Source of the DNA: an uncultured Oscillospiraceae bacterium
Lineage (GTDB): Bacteria > Bacillota > Clostridia > UBA1212 > SIG427
Length of the DNA stretch: 22,297 nt
Direction: 5' to 3'
NCBI GenBank assembly: GCA_902465325.1
Contig: CABQMV010000017.1
Location: 1 to 22,297, forward strand
Numbering within the stretch: position 1 is the first letter of the stretch; each line of letters opens with the position of its first letter. Under the pieces are notes generated by a model that was not told the DNA's origin, searched no databases, and saw nothing but the letters and a program-made list of their open reading frames with translations. A program made the translations under genes and the position numbers. Shown one piece after another: positions 16,178 through 22,297 of this stretch.

Positions 16178-16217
16178 CCAATCAGTGTGTATGAGAACAG
16201 CATAAAGGAGCATCACT

Positions 16218-18623
16218 ATGTACAGAGTAATCAAACGTGACGGAAAGATTGTAAATTTTGATCTTTCCAAGATACAGGACGCCATTACAAAAGCCTTTGA
16301 AGCTCAGGACAAGCAGTATAACCCTGATATTATTGATATGCTTGCCCTGAAGGTAACTGCCGCCTATGAGAGCAAAGTAAAGGATTCGCTGGTAAGTGTA
16401 GAGAGTATTCAGGACAGTGTGGAGGAGGTACTGGTGCAGGCAGGCTATGCAGATGTGGCGAAATGTTATATTCTGTACAGGAAGCAGAGAGAAAAAATAC
16501 GGAATATGAAATCTACCATTCTGGACTATAAGGAGCTGGTAAACAGCTATGTGAGGTCTACTGACTGGAGAGTAAAGGAAAACTCTACCGTAACCTATTC
16601 CGTAGGCGGTCTGATCCTCCACAATTCCGGGGCCATTACAGCCAATTACTGGCTCTCGGAGATCTATGACGAGGAAATTGCCAATGCCCATAAGAACGCG
16701 GATCTGCACATACATGATTTGTCTATGCTGACAGGCTATTGTGCCGGCTGGTCTTTAAAGCAGCTGATCCAGGAGGGCCTTGGCGGGATTCCCGGGAAGA
16801 TTACCTCCTCTCCCGCCAGTCATTTGGCTACTTTGTGCAATCAGATGGTCAATTTTCTGGGTATTATGCAGAACGAGTGGGCAGGCGCCCAGGCCTTTTC
16901 TTCTTTTGATACGTATCTGGCTCCTTTTGTAAAGGCCGACGGCCTTTCCTATCCGGAGGTCAAAAAGTGTATTGAGTCCTTTATATACGGTGTCAATACG
17001 CCCAGCCGCTGGGGAACGCAGGCGCCGTTTTCCAATATCACGCTGGATTGGACTGTCCCCGGAGATTTGGCGGAGCTGAATGCCATTGTGGGCGGCAAAG
17101 AAATGAATTTTAAATATAAAGACTGCAAAGCGGAAATGGATATGGTAAACAAGGCCTTTATTGAAGTCATGATAGAGGGTGACGCCAACGGACGGGGCTT
17201 CCAGTATCCTATTCCTACCTACTCGATTACAGGGGATTTTGATTGGTCAGAGACGGAAAACAACCGGCTGCTGTTTGAAATGACATCAAAATACGGTACC
17301 CCCTATTTTTCAAATTACATTAACAGCGACATGGAGCCCAGCGACGTACGGAGTATGTGCTGCCGCCTGCGCCTTGATCTGAGAGAGCTCAGAAAGAAAT
17401 CCGGCGGATTTTTCGGCAGCGGAGAAAGTACGGGAAGCATTGGTGTGGTTACGATTAACATGCCCCGGATTGCTTATCTTTCGCAGAATCAGGAGGAATT
17501 CTACAAAAGGCTAGATAAAATGATGGACATTGCCGCCAGATCCCTGAAGGTAAAGCGGACCATTATTACAAAGCTGATGGAGGAGGGGCTCTATCCCTAC
17601 ACAAAGCGGTATTTGGGAACCTTTGACAACCACTTTTCTACAATAGGTTTGGTCGGCATGAACGAGGCCTGCCTAAATGCCCCATGGGTTCACAAGGATC
17701 TGACACACAGGGCGGCGCAGGATTTTACCAGGGATGTACTGAACCATATGAGAGAGAGACTTTCTGACTATCAGGAGGAGTACGGAGATTTGTATAATCT
17801 GGAAGCGACGCCGGCGGAGTCCACATCCTACCGTCTGGCTAAACATGATGTAAAACAGTATCCGGATATCATAACTGCTTCTGAAAATGGGAATACTCCT
17901 TATTATACCAACAGCTCTCATCTGCCGGTGGGTTATACAGAAGATATATTTGAGGCGCTGGATGTGCAGGATGAGCTCCAGACCCTGTACACCTCAGGAA
18001 CGGTATTTCACGCTTTTCTGGGAGAGAAACTGCCTTCCTGGCAGGCGGCTGCAGCGCTGGTAAAAAAAATTGCCGAAAACTATAAGCTGCCCTATTATAC
18101 GCTGTCTCCAACTTATTCCGTCTGCCGGAATCACGGATATCTTACAGGTGAGCTCTATGAGTGCCCGGAGTGCGGAGAGAGGACAGAGGTATACAGCAGA
18201 ATAACAGGCTATTACCGTCCTGTGCAGCACTGGAATGACGGGAAATCTCAGGAATTTAAGGACCGTAAGCTTTACGATATCGGATCTTCCCGCTTGGTAT
18301 CTGAGGGAAGAAATCCTAGACAGGAGTCTGCTGCTCCCCGGTATTCGGCTTCCTGCGGCTGCGACCAGGAAGCTTACCCAGCTGCAGAGCGGGAATCTGC
18401 ACTGCTGTTTACTACGAAAACCTGTCCGAACTGCAAGATTGCCAAGACCTTTTTAGAGCGGGCCGGCGTGGAATACAGAGCTGTTGATGCGGAAGATGAG
18501 CAGGCACTGGTACAGCAATACGGGATCAGTCAGGCGCCGACACTGGTGGTAACGTCCGGAGGCAGAGCGGAGAAATATGTCAACGCGTCAAATATAAAGC
18601 GATATAGTGAAAGCCTTGGATGA
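16218..18623 (+). CDS. nrdD: Anaerobic (class III) ribonucleoside-triphosphate reductase NrdD with C-terminal redoxin fusion
   Basis: This 801-residue glycyl-radical enzyme reduces NTPs to dNTPs under anoxia. Residues 1-95 form an ATP-cone (YRVIKRDGKIVNFD) for allosteric control. The body carries HIHDLSMLTGYCAGWS, VNTPSRWG, MCCRLRLDLREL and the GSIGVVTINMPRI block. Near the end a zinc site (C636, H639, C649, C652) is followed by the glycyl-radical loop RITGYYRPVQHW with G664. After a low-complexity linker (about 690-725), residues 727-801 form a thioredoxin/NrdH-like domain with CPNC (C736, C739) and a cis-Pro candidate at 774 (QAPTLVV). Ordinary NrdD proteins end soon after the radical loop. 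With trxB next door, the fused domain probably supplies reducing equivalents in place of formate. Confidence 0.95.
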   Translation: MYRVIKRDGKIVNFDLSKIQDAITKAFEAQDKQYNPDIIDMLALKVTAAYESKVKDSLVSVESIQDSVEEVLVQAGYADVAKCYILYRKQREKIRNMKSTILDYKELVNSYVRSTDWRVKENSTVTYSVGGLILHNSGAITANYWLSEIYDEEIANAHKNADLHIHDLSMLTGYCAGWSLKQLIQEGLGGIPGKITSSPASHLATLCNQMVNFLGIMQNEWAGAQAFSSFDTYLAPFVKADGLSYPEVKKCIESFIYGVNTPSRWGTQAPFSNITLDWTVPGDLAELNAIVGGKEMNFKYKDCKAEMDMVNKAFIEVMIEGDANGRGFQYPIPTYSITGDFDWSETENNRLLFEMTSKYGTPYFSNYINSDMEPSDVRSMCCRLRLDLRELRKKSGGFFGSGESTGSIGVVTINMPRIAYLSQNQEEFYKRLDKMMDIAARSLKVKRTIITKLMEEGLYPYTKRYLGTFDNHFSTIGLVGMNEACLNAPWVHKDLTHRAAQDFTRDVLNHMRERLSDYQEEYGDLYNLEATPAESTSYRLAKHDVKQYPDIITASENGNTPYYTNSSHLPVGYTEDIFEALDVQDELQTLYTSGTVFHAFLGEKLPSWQAAAALVKKIAENYKLPYYTLSPTYSVCRNHGYLTGELYECPECGERTEVYSRITGYYRPVQHWNDGKSQEFKDRKLYDIGSSRLVSEGRNPRQESAAPRYSASCGCDQEAYPAAERESALLFTTKTCPNCKIAKTFLERAGVEYRAVDAEDEQALVQQYGISQAPTLVVTSGGRAEKYVNASNIKRYSESLG

Positions 18624-18654
18624 TTTCTCTCTTTTGTCAGGTATTGTGAATTTT

Positions 18655-18682
18655 ATCGGACGCCTGAACGGCGTCCGATTTT
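18655..18682 (+). terminator. Terminator-like hairpin between nrdD and trxB
   Basis: ATCGGACGCC (18655-18664) pairs perfectly with GGCGTCCGAT (18670-18679) around a five-base loop, followed by a short TTTT (18679-18682). The T-run is brief and no promoter fits in the 23 bases before trxB, so partial read-through into trxB is likely. Confidence 0.7.
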
Positions 18683-18705
18683 GATGAAAAACGGAGGAAA
18701 AATAG

Positions 18706-19617
18706 ATGGAACAGGTGGATATTTTAATTGTAGGCGGCGGCTGTGCCGGTTTAACGGCGGCGGTTTACGGAGCCCGTGCCGGTAAAACAGTACTCGTATT
18801 AGAAGGCCAGTCTATAGGGGGACAGATCAGCTCTTCGCCGAAGGTGGAAAATTATCCCGGTTTTACAGAGATCAGCGGAATGGAATTTTCCGACAGGCTT
18901 TATAATCAGGCGGTTGCGCTGGGGGTGCGGTTGGATTTTGATACGGTGAAGCAGGCTTCCCTTTTATCCGATGGATCGATTCTGCTTACGGGAGAGTACG
19001 GAGAGTATCGTGGGAAATCTTTGATTGTGGCAGCCGGTGCAAAGCACAGGCACCTTGGCCTGGACAGAGAAGAGGCGCTGACAGGAAAAGGGGTTTCCTA
19101 CTGTGCGATCTGTGACGGTGCCTTTTATAAAGGAAAGGCGGCCGCTGTAGTAGGCGGAGGCAGCAGCGCTCTACAGAGTGCGGAGCTTTTGTGCGGCTAT
19201 TGCAGCAAGGTATATCTTATTCACAGGAGAGATTGTTTCCGGGGAGAGGAGCAGCTGGTAAAAAGGCTGAAGCAGAAGCAGAATATAGAATTTGTGCTGA
19301 ATTCAAATGTTGTGCAGCTATTGGGCCAGGAGAAGCTGGAAGGCATTGTTGCAGCGGACAAGAACAGCAGGACCCAGCGGGTATTGGAGGTCAGCGGCCT
19401 TTTTATCGCTGTAGGACAGGAGCCGCAGAACGGGGTCTTTCAAGAGCTTGTGGATTTGGATGAATACGGGTATATTTTGGCGGGAGAGGACTGTGTTACG
19501 AAAACAGCGGGTGTTTTTGCCGCTGGAGACTGCCGTACAAAGCAGGTGCGCCAGTTGACTACTGCGGCGGCAGATGGGTCTGTAGCGGCGTTGGCGGCGG
19601 TACAATTCTGTCAGTAA
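18706..19617 (+). CDS. trxB: Thioredoxin reductase (NADPH-type flavoprotein)
   Basis: This 303-residue protein has the standard low-molecular-weight TrxR order: an FAD-binding ILIVGGGCAGLTAA (residues 7-20), GGQISSSPKVENYPGF, the redox-active CAIC (C133, C136) in SYCAICDGAF, the NADPH-binding GGGSSALQSA and HRRDCFR, which favours NADPH, and the C-terminal FAD site GVFAAGDCR. GGAGG lies nine bases before the ATG. It reduces a thioredoxin-like partner in the cytoplasm. No separate thioredoxin gene is adjacent; the nearest CxxC redoxin is the domain fused to NrdD just upstream, which is the natural candidate substrate. Expression probably depends on read-through of the hairpin after nrdD. Confidence 0.94.
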   Translation: MEQVDILIVGGGCAGLTAAVYGARAGKTVLVLEGQSIGGQISSSPKVENYPGFTEISGMEFSDRLYNQAVALGVRLDFDTVKQASLLSDGSILLTGEYGEYRGKSLIVAAGAKHRHLGLDREEALTGKGVSYCAICDGAFYKGKAAAVVGGGSSALQSAELLCGYCSKVYLIHRRDCFRGEEQLVKRLKQKQNIEFVLNSNVVQLLGQEKLEGIVAADKNSRTQRVLEVSGLFIAVGQEPQNGVFQELVDLDEYGYILAGEDCVTKTAGVFAAGDCRTKQVRQLTTAAADGSVAALAAVQFCQ

Positions 19618-19620
19618 GAG

Positions 19621-19639
19621 AAAAGCTCGGGTTGCTTTT
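19621..19639 (+). terminator. Weak terminator-like hairpin after trxB
   Basis: AAAAGC (19621-19626) pairs with GCTTTT (19634-19639) with a seven-base loop, four bases after the trxB stop codon. The stem is short and A/T-rich, so this is a tentative call. Confidence 0.3.
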
Positions 19640-19670
19640 ATGATAGCCATTTTGATGAGTAAAATAGGAA

Positions 19671-19698
19671 TTGATTTTTTATAATTATATGGTATAAT
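19671..19698 (+). promoter_or_regulatory. Promoter of the tRNA-Ala gene
   Basis: TTGATT (19671-19676), a 16-base A/T-rich spacer and a perfect TATAAT (19693-19698) precede the tRNA by about 20 bases, giving a short 5' leader. Confidence 0.7.
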
Positions 19699-19718
19699 AA
19701 GCAAGGTGTCGGGCTTTT

Positions 19719-19794
19719 GGGGCATTAGCGCAGTTGGGAGCGCATCACACTGGCAGTGTGGGGGTCGTGGGTTCGAATCCCATATGCTCCACCA
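19719..19794 (+). tRNA. tRNA-Ala (anticodon GGC)
   Basis: The 76-base gene folds into a full cloverleaf with an encoded CCA. The acceptor stem GGGGCAT/ATGCTCC contains the G3-U70 wobble that defines alanine identity, with A73. The D-arm has GCGC/GCGC, and the anticodon loop CTGGCAG gives anticodon GGC, reading GCC and GCU alanine codons. The T-arm has TTCGAAT. Reading frames across this gene on either strand are artefacts. Confidence 0.97.
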
Positions 19795-19824
19795 TAATAG
19801 GAACATAAAAAAGATATGTTCGGC

Positions 19825-19851
19825 AAAAAGCCCGTGGTTACGGGCTTTTTT
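19825..19851 (+). terminator. Rho-independent terminator after tRNA-Ala
   Basis: AAAAAGCCCG (19825-19834) pairs with CGGGCTTTTT (19841-19850) with a six-base loop and six T in all. It lies 30 bases after the tRNA 3' end. Confidence 0.85.
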
Positions 19852-19958
19852 GCTGCCTAAATGCCGGGATTTCAAGATGCATATTCGTAGATATAAAACG
19901 GCCATTTTTGCTTTGCGTAGAGATTTGAACTCCCGTACAACTGAATAACTGCTGAATT

Positions 19959-19993
19959 GGCAGGCAAGTCAGAGAAAACTTGCCTGCCGTTTT
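19959..19993 (+). terminator. Strong stem-loop terminator in the boundary region
   Basis: GGCAGGCAAGT (19959-19969) pairs perfectly with ACTTGCCTGCC (19978-19988), with an eight-base loop followed by GTTTTTG. Confidence 0.75.
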
Positions 19994-20005
19994 TGTTATC
20001 TATCT

Positions 20006-20039
20006 GCCCGAAGTTTTGCAAAAGACTTCGGGCTTTTTT
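20006..20039 (+). terminator. Second strong stem-loop terminator in the boundary region
   Basis: GCCCGAAGT (20006-20014) pairs perfectly with ACTTCGGGC (20025-20033), followed by six T. It is 18 bases beyond the preceding stem-loop, so together they insulate the element genes from upstream transcription. Confidence 0.8.
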
Positions 20040-20067
20040 CATTGCGTAAGCAACAAGGTTCCGGGGT

Positions 20068-20100
20068 ACCCGCCCGCAATCTTTGATTGCGCAGGCGGGT
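20068..20100. other. Long hairpin upstream of the first element gene
   Basis: ACCCGCCCGCAATC (20068-20081) pairs with GATTGCG-CA-GGCGGGT (20085-20100). This is a 14-bp stem with a two-base bulge and a TTT loop. No T-run follows, so it is not a normal terminator. It ends 17 bases before the AAAGGAG ribosome site at 20118-20124. It could be a leader structure, a single-strand origin or promoter, or part of a transfer origin. Confidence 0.6.
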
Positions 20101-20133
20101 CGGGTTCTTATTTCACGAAAAGGAGATGACACA

Positions 20134-20826
20134 ATGTATTTTACCGATACTCCCGCCCTCAACAGCATTGAGGCGATCATGAAAAAACTGCCCTATGGCA
20201 CACAGAAAGGCGGCGGTCGATTTCGAAGCCCATACAAATACACCAAGAAAGACTGTGATTGCCGCCTCTGTCTGTACCACAGAAAAAAGGGTGGCTGCTC
20301 ACTTCCGGTTTGCCCTGTACTGGACATCCGTTTGGAATGCGGCGCTGTCACTTTAAAGGAAGCCGTTTTATCCGCATTTCAGGATGTGCCGCACACGCCG
20401 TTTCAGCGGCGGCTCGCCAAACTATACAAGCGAAAGGATGATCTCCCCATGATTTTTCAAAACGAAACCCACAAGCGAATTTTTGAAGCTGAGCGCACAA
20501 AACTCCGCAAGCCGGATAATCGGGTGCTTGCCGCCCTGTATCTGCTGACGGCGGAGCATTCCCTATGGATCAGCGCAAAGCATCATATCGGCAAGGACGG
20601 CAAAGTGGATTTGCAGAGCGTCCGCCTTGGAAACATTTCCACGGATGGGTATGCCCTGTGGAAAGCGGTCAAGGAATTGCAGACTGCCGAAAGGCAGATA
20701 TCCCAGTGTGAGCTGTCCGACAGCGAGGTGATCTCGGACAGAGCCTTCCGCCTTATCGTACAGGCTATGACCGCAGCCCGGTTTGGCGCTGCGGTATTGA
20801 CAGAACAGGAGGTGCGCCATGCTTAA
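20134..20826 (+). CDS. Cys-rich mobile-element protein of unknown function
   Basis: The ATG at 20134 follows AAAGGAG by nine bases and gives 230 residues. The N-terminal part has a cysteine cluster, CDCRLC (C41, C43, C46) then C55, C60 and C69, which could bind zinc. The second half, from about residue 105 (MIFQNETHKRIFEAE through YLLTAEHSLWISAKHHI), resembles from memory the DUF6075-like proteins carried by clostridial mobile elements, but I cannot confirm this. No membrane segment or signal peptide is seen. It overlaps the ArdA-like gene by eight bases and is the first gene of the cassette. Proteins opening MYFTD-PALNSIEAIM recur in Firmicutes conjugative elements. Function unknown. Confidence 0.85.
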   Translation: MYFTDTPALNSIEAIMKKLPYGTQKGGGRFRSPYKYTKKDCDCRLCLYHRKKGGCSLPVCPVLDIRLECGAVTLKEAVLSAFQDVPHTPFQRRLAKLYKRKDDLPMIFQNETHKRIFEAERTKLRKPDNRVLAALYLLTAEHSLWISAKHHIGKDGKVDLQSVRLGNISTDGYALWKAVKELQTAERQISQCELSDSEVISDRAFRLIVQAMTAARFGAAVLTEQEVRHA

Positions 20827-21676
20827 CGCGCTCATTACAAGCGGAGAGAAAACGGCAATTCTAACGCTGCCAAGTGACAGCTTCACGCTGCAATACGAGC
20901 TGGCACAGATCGGTATCCGTAAGCGGCTTACAGAGATTCCAATCAATGATGACGAGGAACAGGATATTCAGATCAAGCTTTTTGCCGATTCGGATATCGG
21001 AAACAACTTGGCTGTGCTGTTCAATCCTACCCACACGCTGGAGGACGCCAACTTGTGCGCACACATGGTAGAAAATGCGCAGCCGGAGCTTCAGGAGGAA
21101 ATCGAGCAGAATATTCTGATCGGGCAATATACCTCCCCACAAGCGCTCATGGAGGATATCCGCTCCATGAGCGATGGGCTGATAGCCGTGACTGTCAATT
21201 ACTACTGCCCCCTGCAAATCCACATGACCGATGAGGAATACGGAGATTGGGTTGAGGTGGACAACGGCTATGCACTGACGAATGAGGATGCCGTCCGGGA
21301 ACTGCTGCAACAGGAGCAGGCCCGCGACCTCAACAATATGGCGCATTATTTTGACGGCAGCGAATCTGCAAGGGCAAAGCTCATATCCGCCGTGTGGGAT
21401 GTGGAAGAAGCGGACGGTGAGCTGTTCGGCGTGATACGCACCGGACTGCGGGAAGCCTTCTCCCCGGTCGAAGAACGGGAATGGATTGATGAACTGATCG
21501 GTCAGGCGGCGGACGGCTTCGGAGAAGGGCTGGAACAAAGAGAAATCCACACCGATGACGGCGATCTGTATGTGTCTTTCTGGAACGACGGAGATGATTA
21601 CTTTATGGAAAACGAATCGGATTTTCGGCAGCGAATGACCGACAGTCCGCATTTCGGAAATATACAAATGGAATGA
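20819..21676 (+). CDS. ardA: ArdA-like antirestriction protein of a conjugative element
   Basis: The ATG at 20819 lies behind a strong AGGAGGTG and overlaps the preceding stop by eight bases. The 285-residue product is markedly acidic throughout, with DDEEQDIQIK near residue 45, DGFGEGLEQREI near 240, and DGDLYVSFWNDGDDYF near the end. This suits a DNA-mimic antirestriction protein. Its sequence resembles, from memory, proteins labelled ArdA in Lachnospiraceae and Ruminococcaceae conjugative elements, but it is much longer than classical ArdA (~165 residues) and does not align obviously with Tn916 Orf18. Its place before DUF4314 and a DNA methyltransferase supports a host-defence-evasion role on entry. 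The family name is tentative. Confidence 0.6.
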   Translation: MLNALITSGEKTAILTLPSDSFTLQYELAQIGIRKRLTEIPINDDEEQDIQIKLFADSDIGNNLAVLFNPTHTLEDANLCAHMVENAQPELQEEIEQNILIGQYTSPQALMEDIRSMSDGLIAVTVNYYCPLQIHMTDEEYGDWVEVDNGYALTNEDAVRELLQQEQARDLNNMAHYFDGSESARAKLISAVWDVEEADGELFGVIRTGLREAFSPVEEREWIDELIGQAADGFGEGLEQREIHTDDGDLYVSFWNDGDDYFMENESDFRQRMTDSPHFGNIQME

Positions 21677-21690
21677 AGGGAGAATGTGAA

Positions 21691-21984
21691 ATGAACAGAT
21701 TGGAAGCGGAACGGCGCTTTGTCCAGCGAATGAAGGACAACTATCCGCCCGGCACAAGGATTCTGCTCCTGCAAATGGGAGATGATCCCCATCCGATTGA
21801 AGCAGGGACAAGAGGTACCGTGGTAGGTGTGGACGATATCGGAACGCTGCATTGCCATTTTGATAATGGCAGACAGCTTGGTATTGTCCCCGGAGAGGAC
21901 ACCTTCCGTAAGCTGACGGAGGAAGAACTGGCAGAGGAACAGGAAATGGCCGATTCACAGGATTTTGGAATGAAGATGCAGTGA
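21691..21984 (+). CDS. DUF4314-like small mobile-element protein
   Basis: The 97-residue frame starts at ATG 21691, seven bases after AAGGGAGA; an earlier ATG at 21673 overlaps the ardA stop but has no ribosome site of its own. The middle reads PPGTRILLLQMGDDPHPIEAGTRGTVVGVDDIGTLHCHFDNG in segments typical of the small SH3-like beta-barrel annotated DUF4314 in Firmicutes conjugative elements. The C-terminus is acidic (EEELAEEQEM). It sits 14 bases after the ArdA-like gene and 35 before the methyltransferase, in one transcript. Function unknown; a small nucleic-acid-binding or regulatory role is only a guess. Confidence 0.8.
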   Translation: MNRLEAERRFVQRMKDNYPPGTRILLLQMGDDPHPIEAGTRGTVVGVDDIGTLHCHFDNGRQLGIVPGEDTFRKLTEEELAEEQEMADSQDFGMKMQ

Positions 21985-22019
21985 AGAAAGGATGATACAA
22001 GGCCGGGGCGTGATACCCT

Positions 22020-22297
22020 GTGGCGATCCGAATACTTGATATGTTCTGCGGAATGAGCGCGTTCCGCACCGCCGCCGAACAGCTCGGCGGTTTTTCTTTT
22101 GTGGGCTACTGCGACAACGATCCCACTGCTGTCGCAGCCTACCGCACCCTATACCAAACGGAAGGAGAATATTTTTGCGATGACGCAAGAGCAGTCAATA
22201 CCGATGAAATCCCTGATTTCGATCTTCTTGTCGGCGGTTTCCCCTGCGTCGCTTTCAGCGCAGCCGGAGCAAGAAAGGCTTTCGACGATCCACGGGG
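22020..22297 (+). CDS. C5-cytosine DNA methyltransferase (3'-truncated by the window edge)
   Basis: The frame opens after a TGA at 22011. A GTG at 22020 is the start that keeps the whole motif I, beginning AIRILDMFCGMSAF. The first internal ATG (22041) would cut motif I in half. Ninety-two codons are visible and the gene continues past the window. Motif IV, GGFPCVAFSAAG, carries the catalytic Cys of m5C methyltransferases; an acidic CDNDPTA lies between them as in motif II. Motif I reads CGMSAF where CGIGGF or SGIGAF is usual. No clear ribosome site precedes the GTG, so coupling to upstream translation is possible. In mobile elements such enzymes protect incoming DNA from host restriction. 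Confidence 0.88.
   Translation, partial: MAIRILDMFCGMSAFRTAAEQLGGFSFVGYCDNDPTAVAAYRTLYQTEGEYFCDDARAVNTDEIPDFDLLVGGFPCVAFSAAGARKAFDDPR

Larger units (their letters stand above)
19852..20133. other. Gene-free boundary region between chromosome and mobile element
   Basis: About 280 bases hold no convincing gene. They contain a tRNA T-arm-like fragment on the minus strand (about 19916-19940), two strong terminators (19959-19993, 20006-20039) and a long hairpin (20068-20100) in front of the first element gene. The left end of the conjugative element probably lies here, but no direct repeat of the tRNA 3' end was found, so the exact junction is not fixed. Confidence 0.5.

Noticed and set aside
19318..19905. 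195-codon minus-strand frame with a WDSNPRPPHCQCDALPTAL stretch
   Set aside because: This is the well-known false protein produced by translating the complement of a tRNA gene, extended antisense into trxB.
19706..19948. 80-codon plus-strand frame across the tRNA ending RDLNSRTTE
   Set aside because: It reads through the tRNA and its terminator and has no ribosome site.
19719..20133. tRNA-Ala 3' end as a proven attachment site
   Set aside because: No copy of the tRNA 3' end was found downstream in the window and no integrase is present, so insertion at this tRNA is only suspected.
20861..22069. 402-codon minus-strand frame
   Set aside because: Antisense to the ArdA-like and DUF4314-like genes, which have strong ribosome sites and overlapping starts; no recognisable domain.
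1..22297. CRISPR arrays, IS transposases, rRNA genes
   Set aside because: No regularly spaced repeats, transposase motifs or rRNA signatures were seen on either strand.

Overview
The window looks like a chromosomal segment of a strictly anaerobic, Gram-positive Clostridia bacterium, probably Lachnospiraceae-like. The reasons are a class III (glycyl-radical) ribonucleotide reductase with a NrdG2-type activase, an RqcH-type ribosome-quality-control factor, clostridial-style SfsA and CCA-adding enzymes, strong Shine-Dalgarno sites, and Firmicutes conjugative-element genes at the right edge. Species cannot be read from the sequence alone.

Layout. Positions 1-1512 (+): the end of a PLP aminotransferase and a complete hisF. 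Positions 1570-8529 (-): a run of five genes in transcription order: FucI-like sugar isomerase, class II ketose-(bis)phosphate aldolase, FGGY kinase, then (with its own promoter) rqcH and a NahK-like N-acetylhexosamine 1-kinase, closed by a minus-strand terminator-like hairpin in front of hisF. The first three form a compact isomerase-kinase-aldolase module that should turn an unidentified aldose into a ketose phosphate and cleave it to triose-level products. Positions 8714-13292 (+): a MarR repressor and two overlapping ABC exporter half-transporters, with complementary degenerate and consensus ATP sites and a ~160-residue predicted extracytoplasmic insertion in the first one. Positions 13286-14617 (-): cca. 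Positions 14680-16058 (+): sfsA overlapping nrdG2. Positions 16218-19617 (+): nrdD, whose C-terminus is fused to a redoxin domain, then trxB behind a terminator-like hairpin. This suggests a self-contained NADPH to TrxB to fused redoxin to NrdD electron path. Positions 19719-19794: tRNA-Ala(GGC).

From about 19800 the character changes. A ~330-bp gene-free stretch holds several strong stem-loops and a tRNA T-arm-like remnant. It is followed by a tightly packed cassette typical of an integrative/conjugative element: a Cys-rich unknown protein, an acidic ArdA-like antirestriction protein, a DUF4314-like protein and the start of a C5-cytosine DNA methyltransferase, which runs off the window. The element boundary probably lies between the tRNA and 20134, but no integrase or clear att duplication is visible here.

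The items most worth follow-up are the NrdD-redoxin fusion next to trxB, the unassigned sugar module with its promoter-overlapping palindrome, the stem-loop cluster ahead of the anti-restriction genes, and the extracytoplasmic insertion in the exporter.
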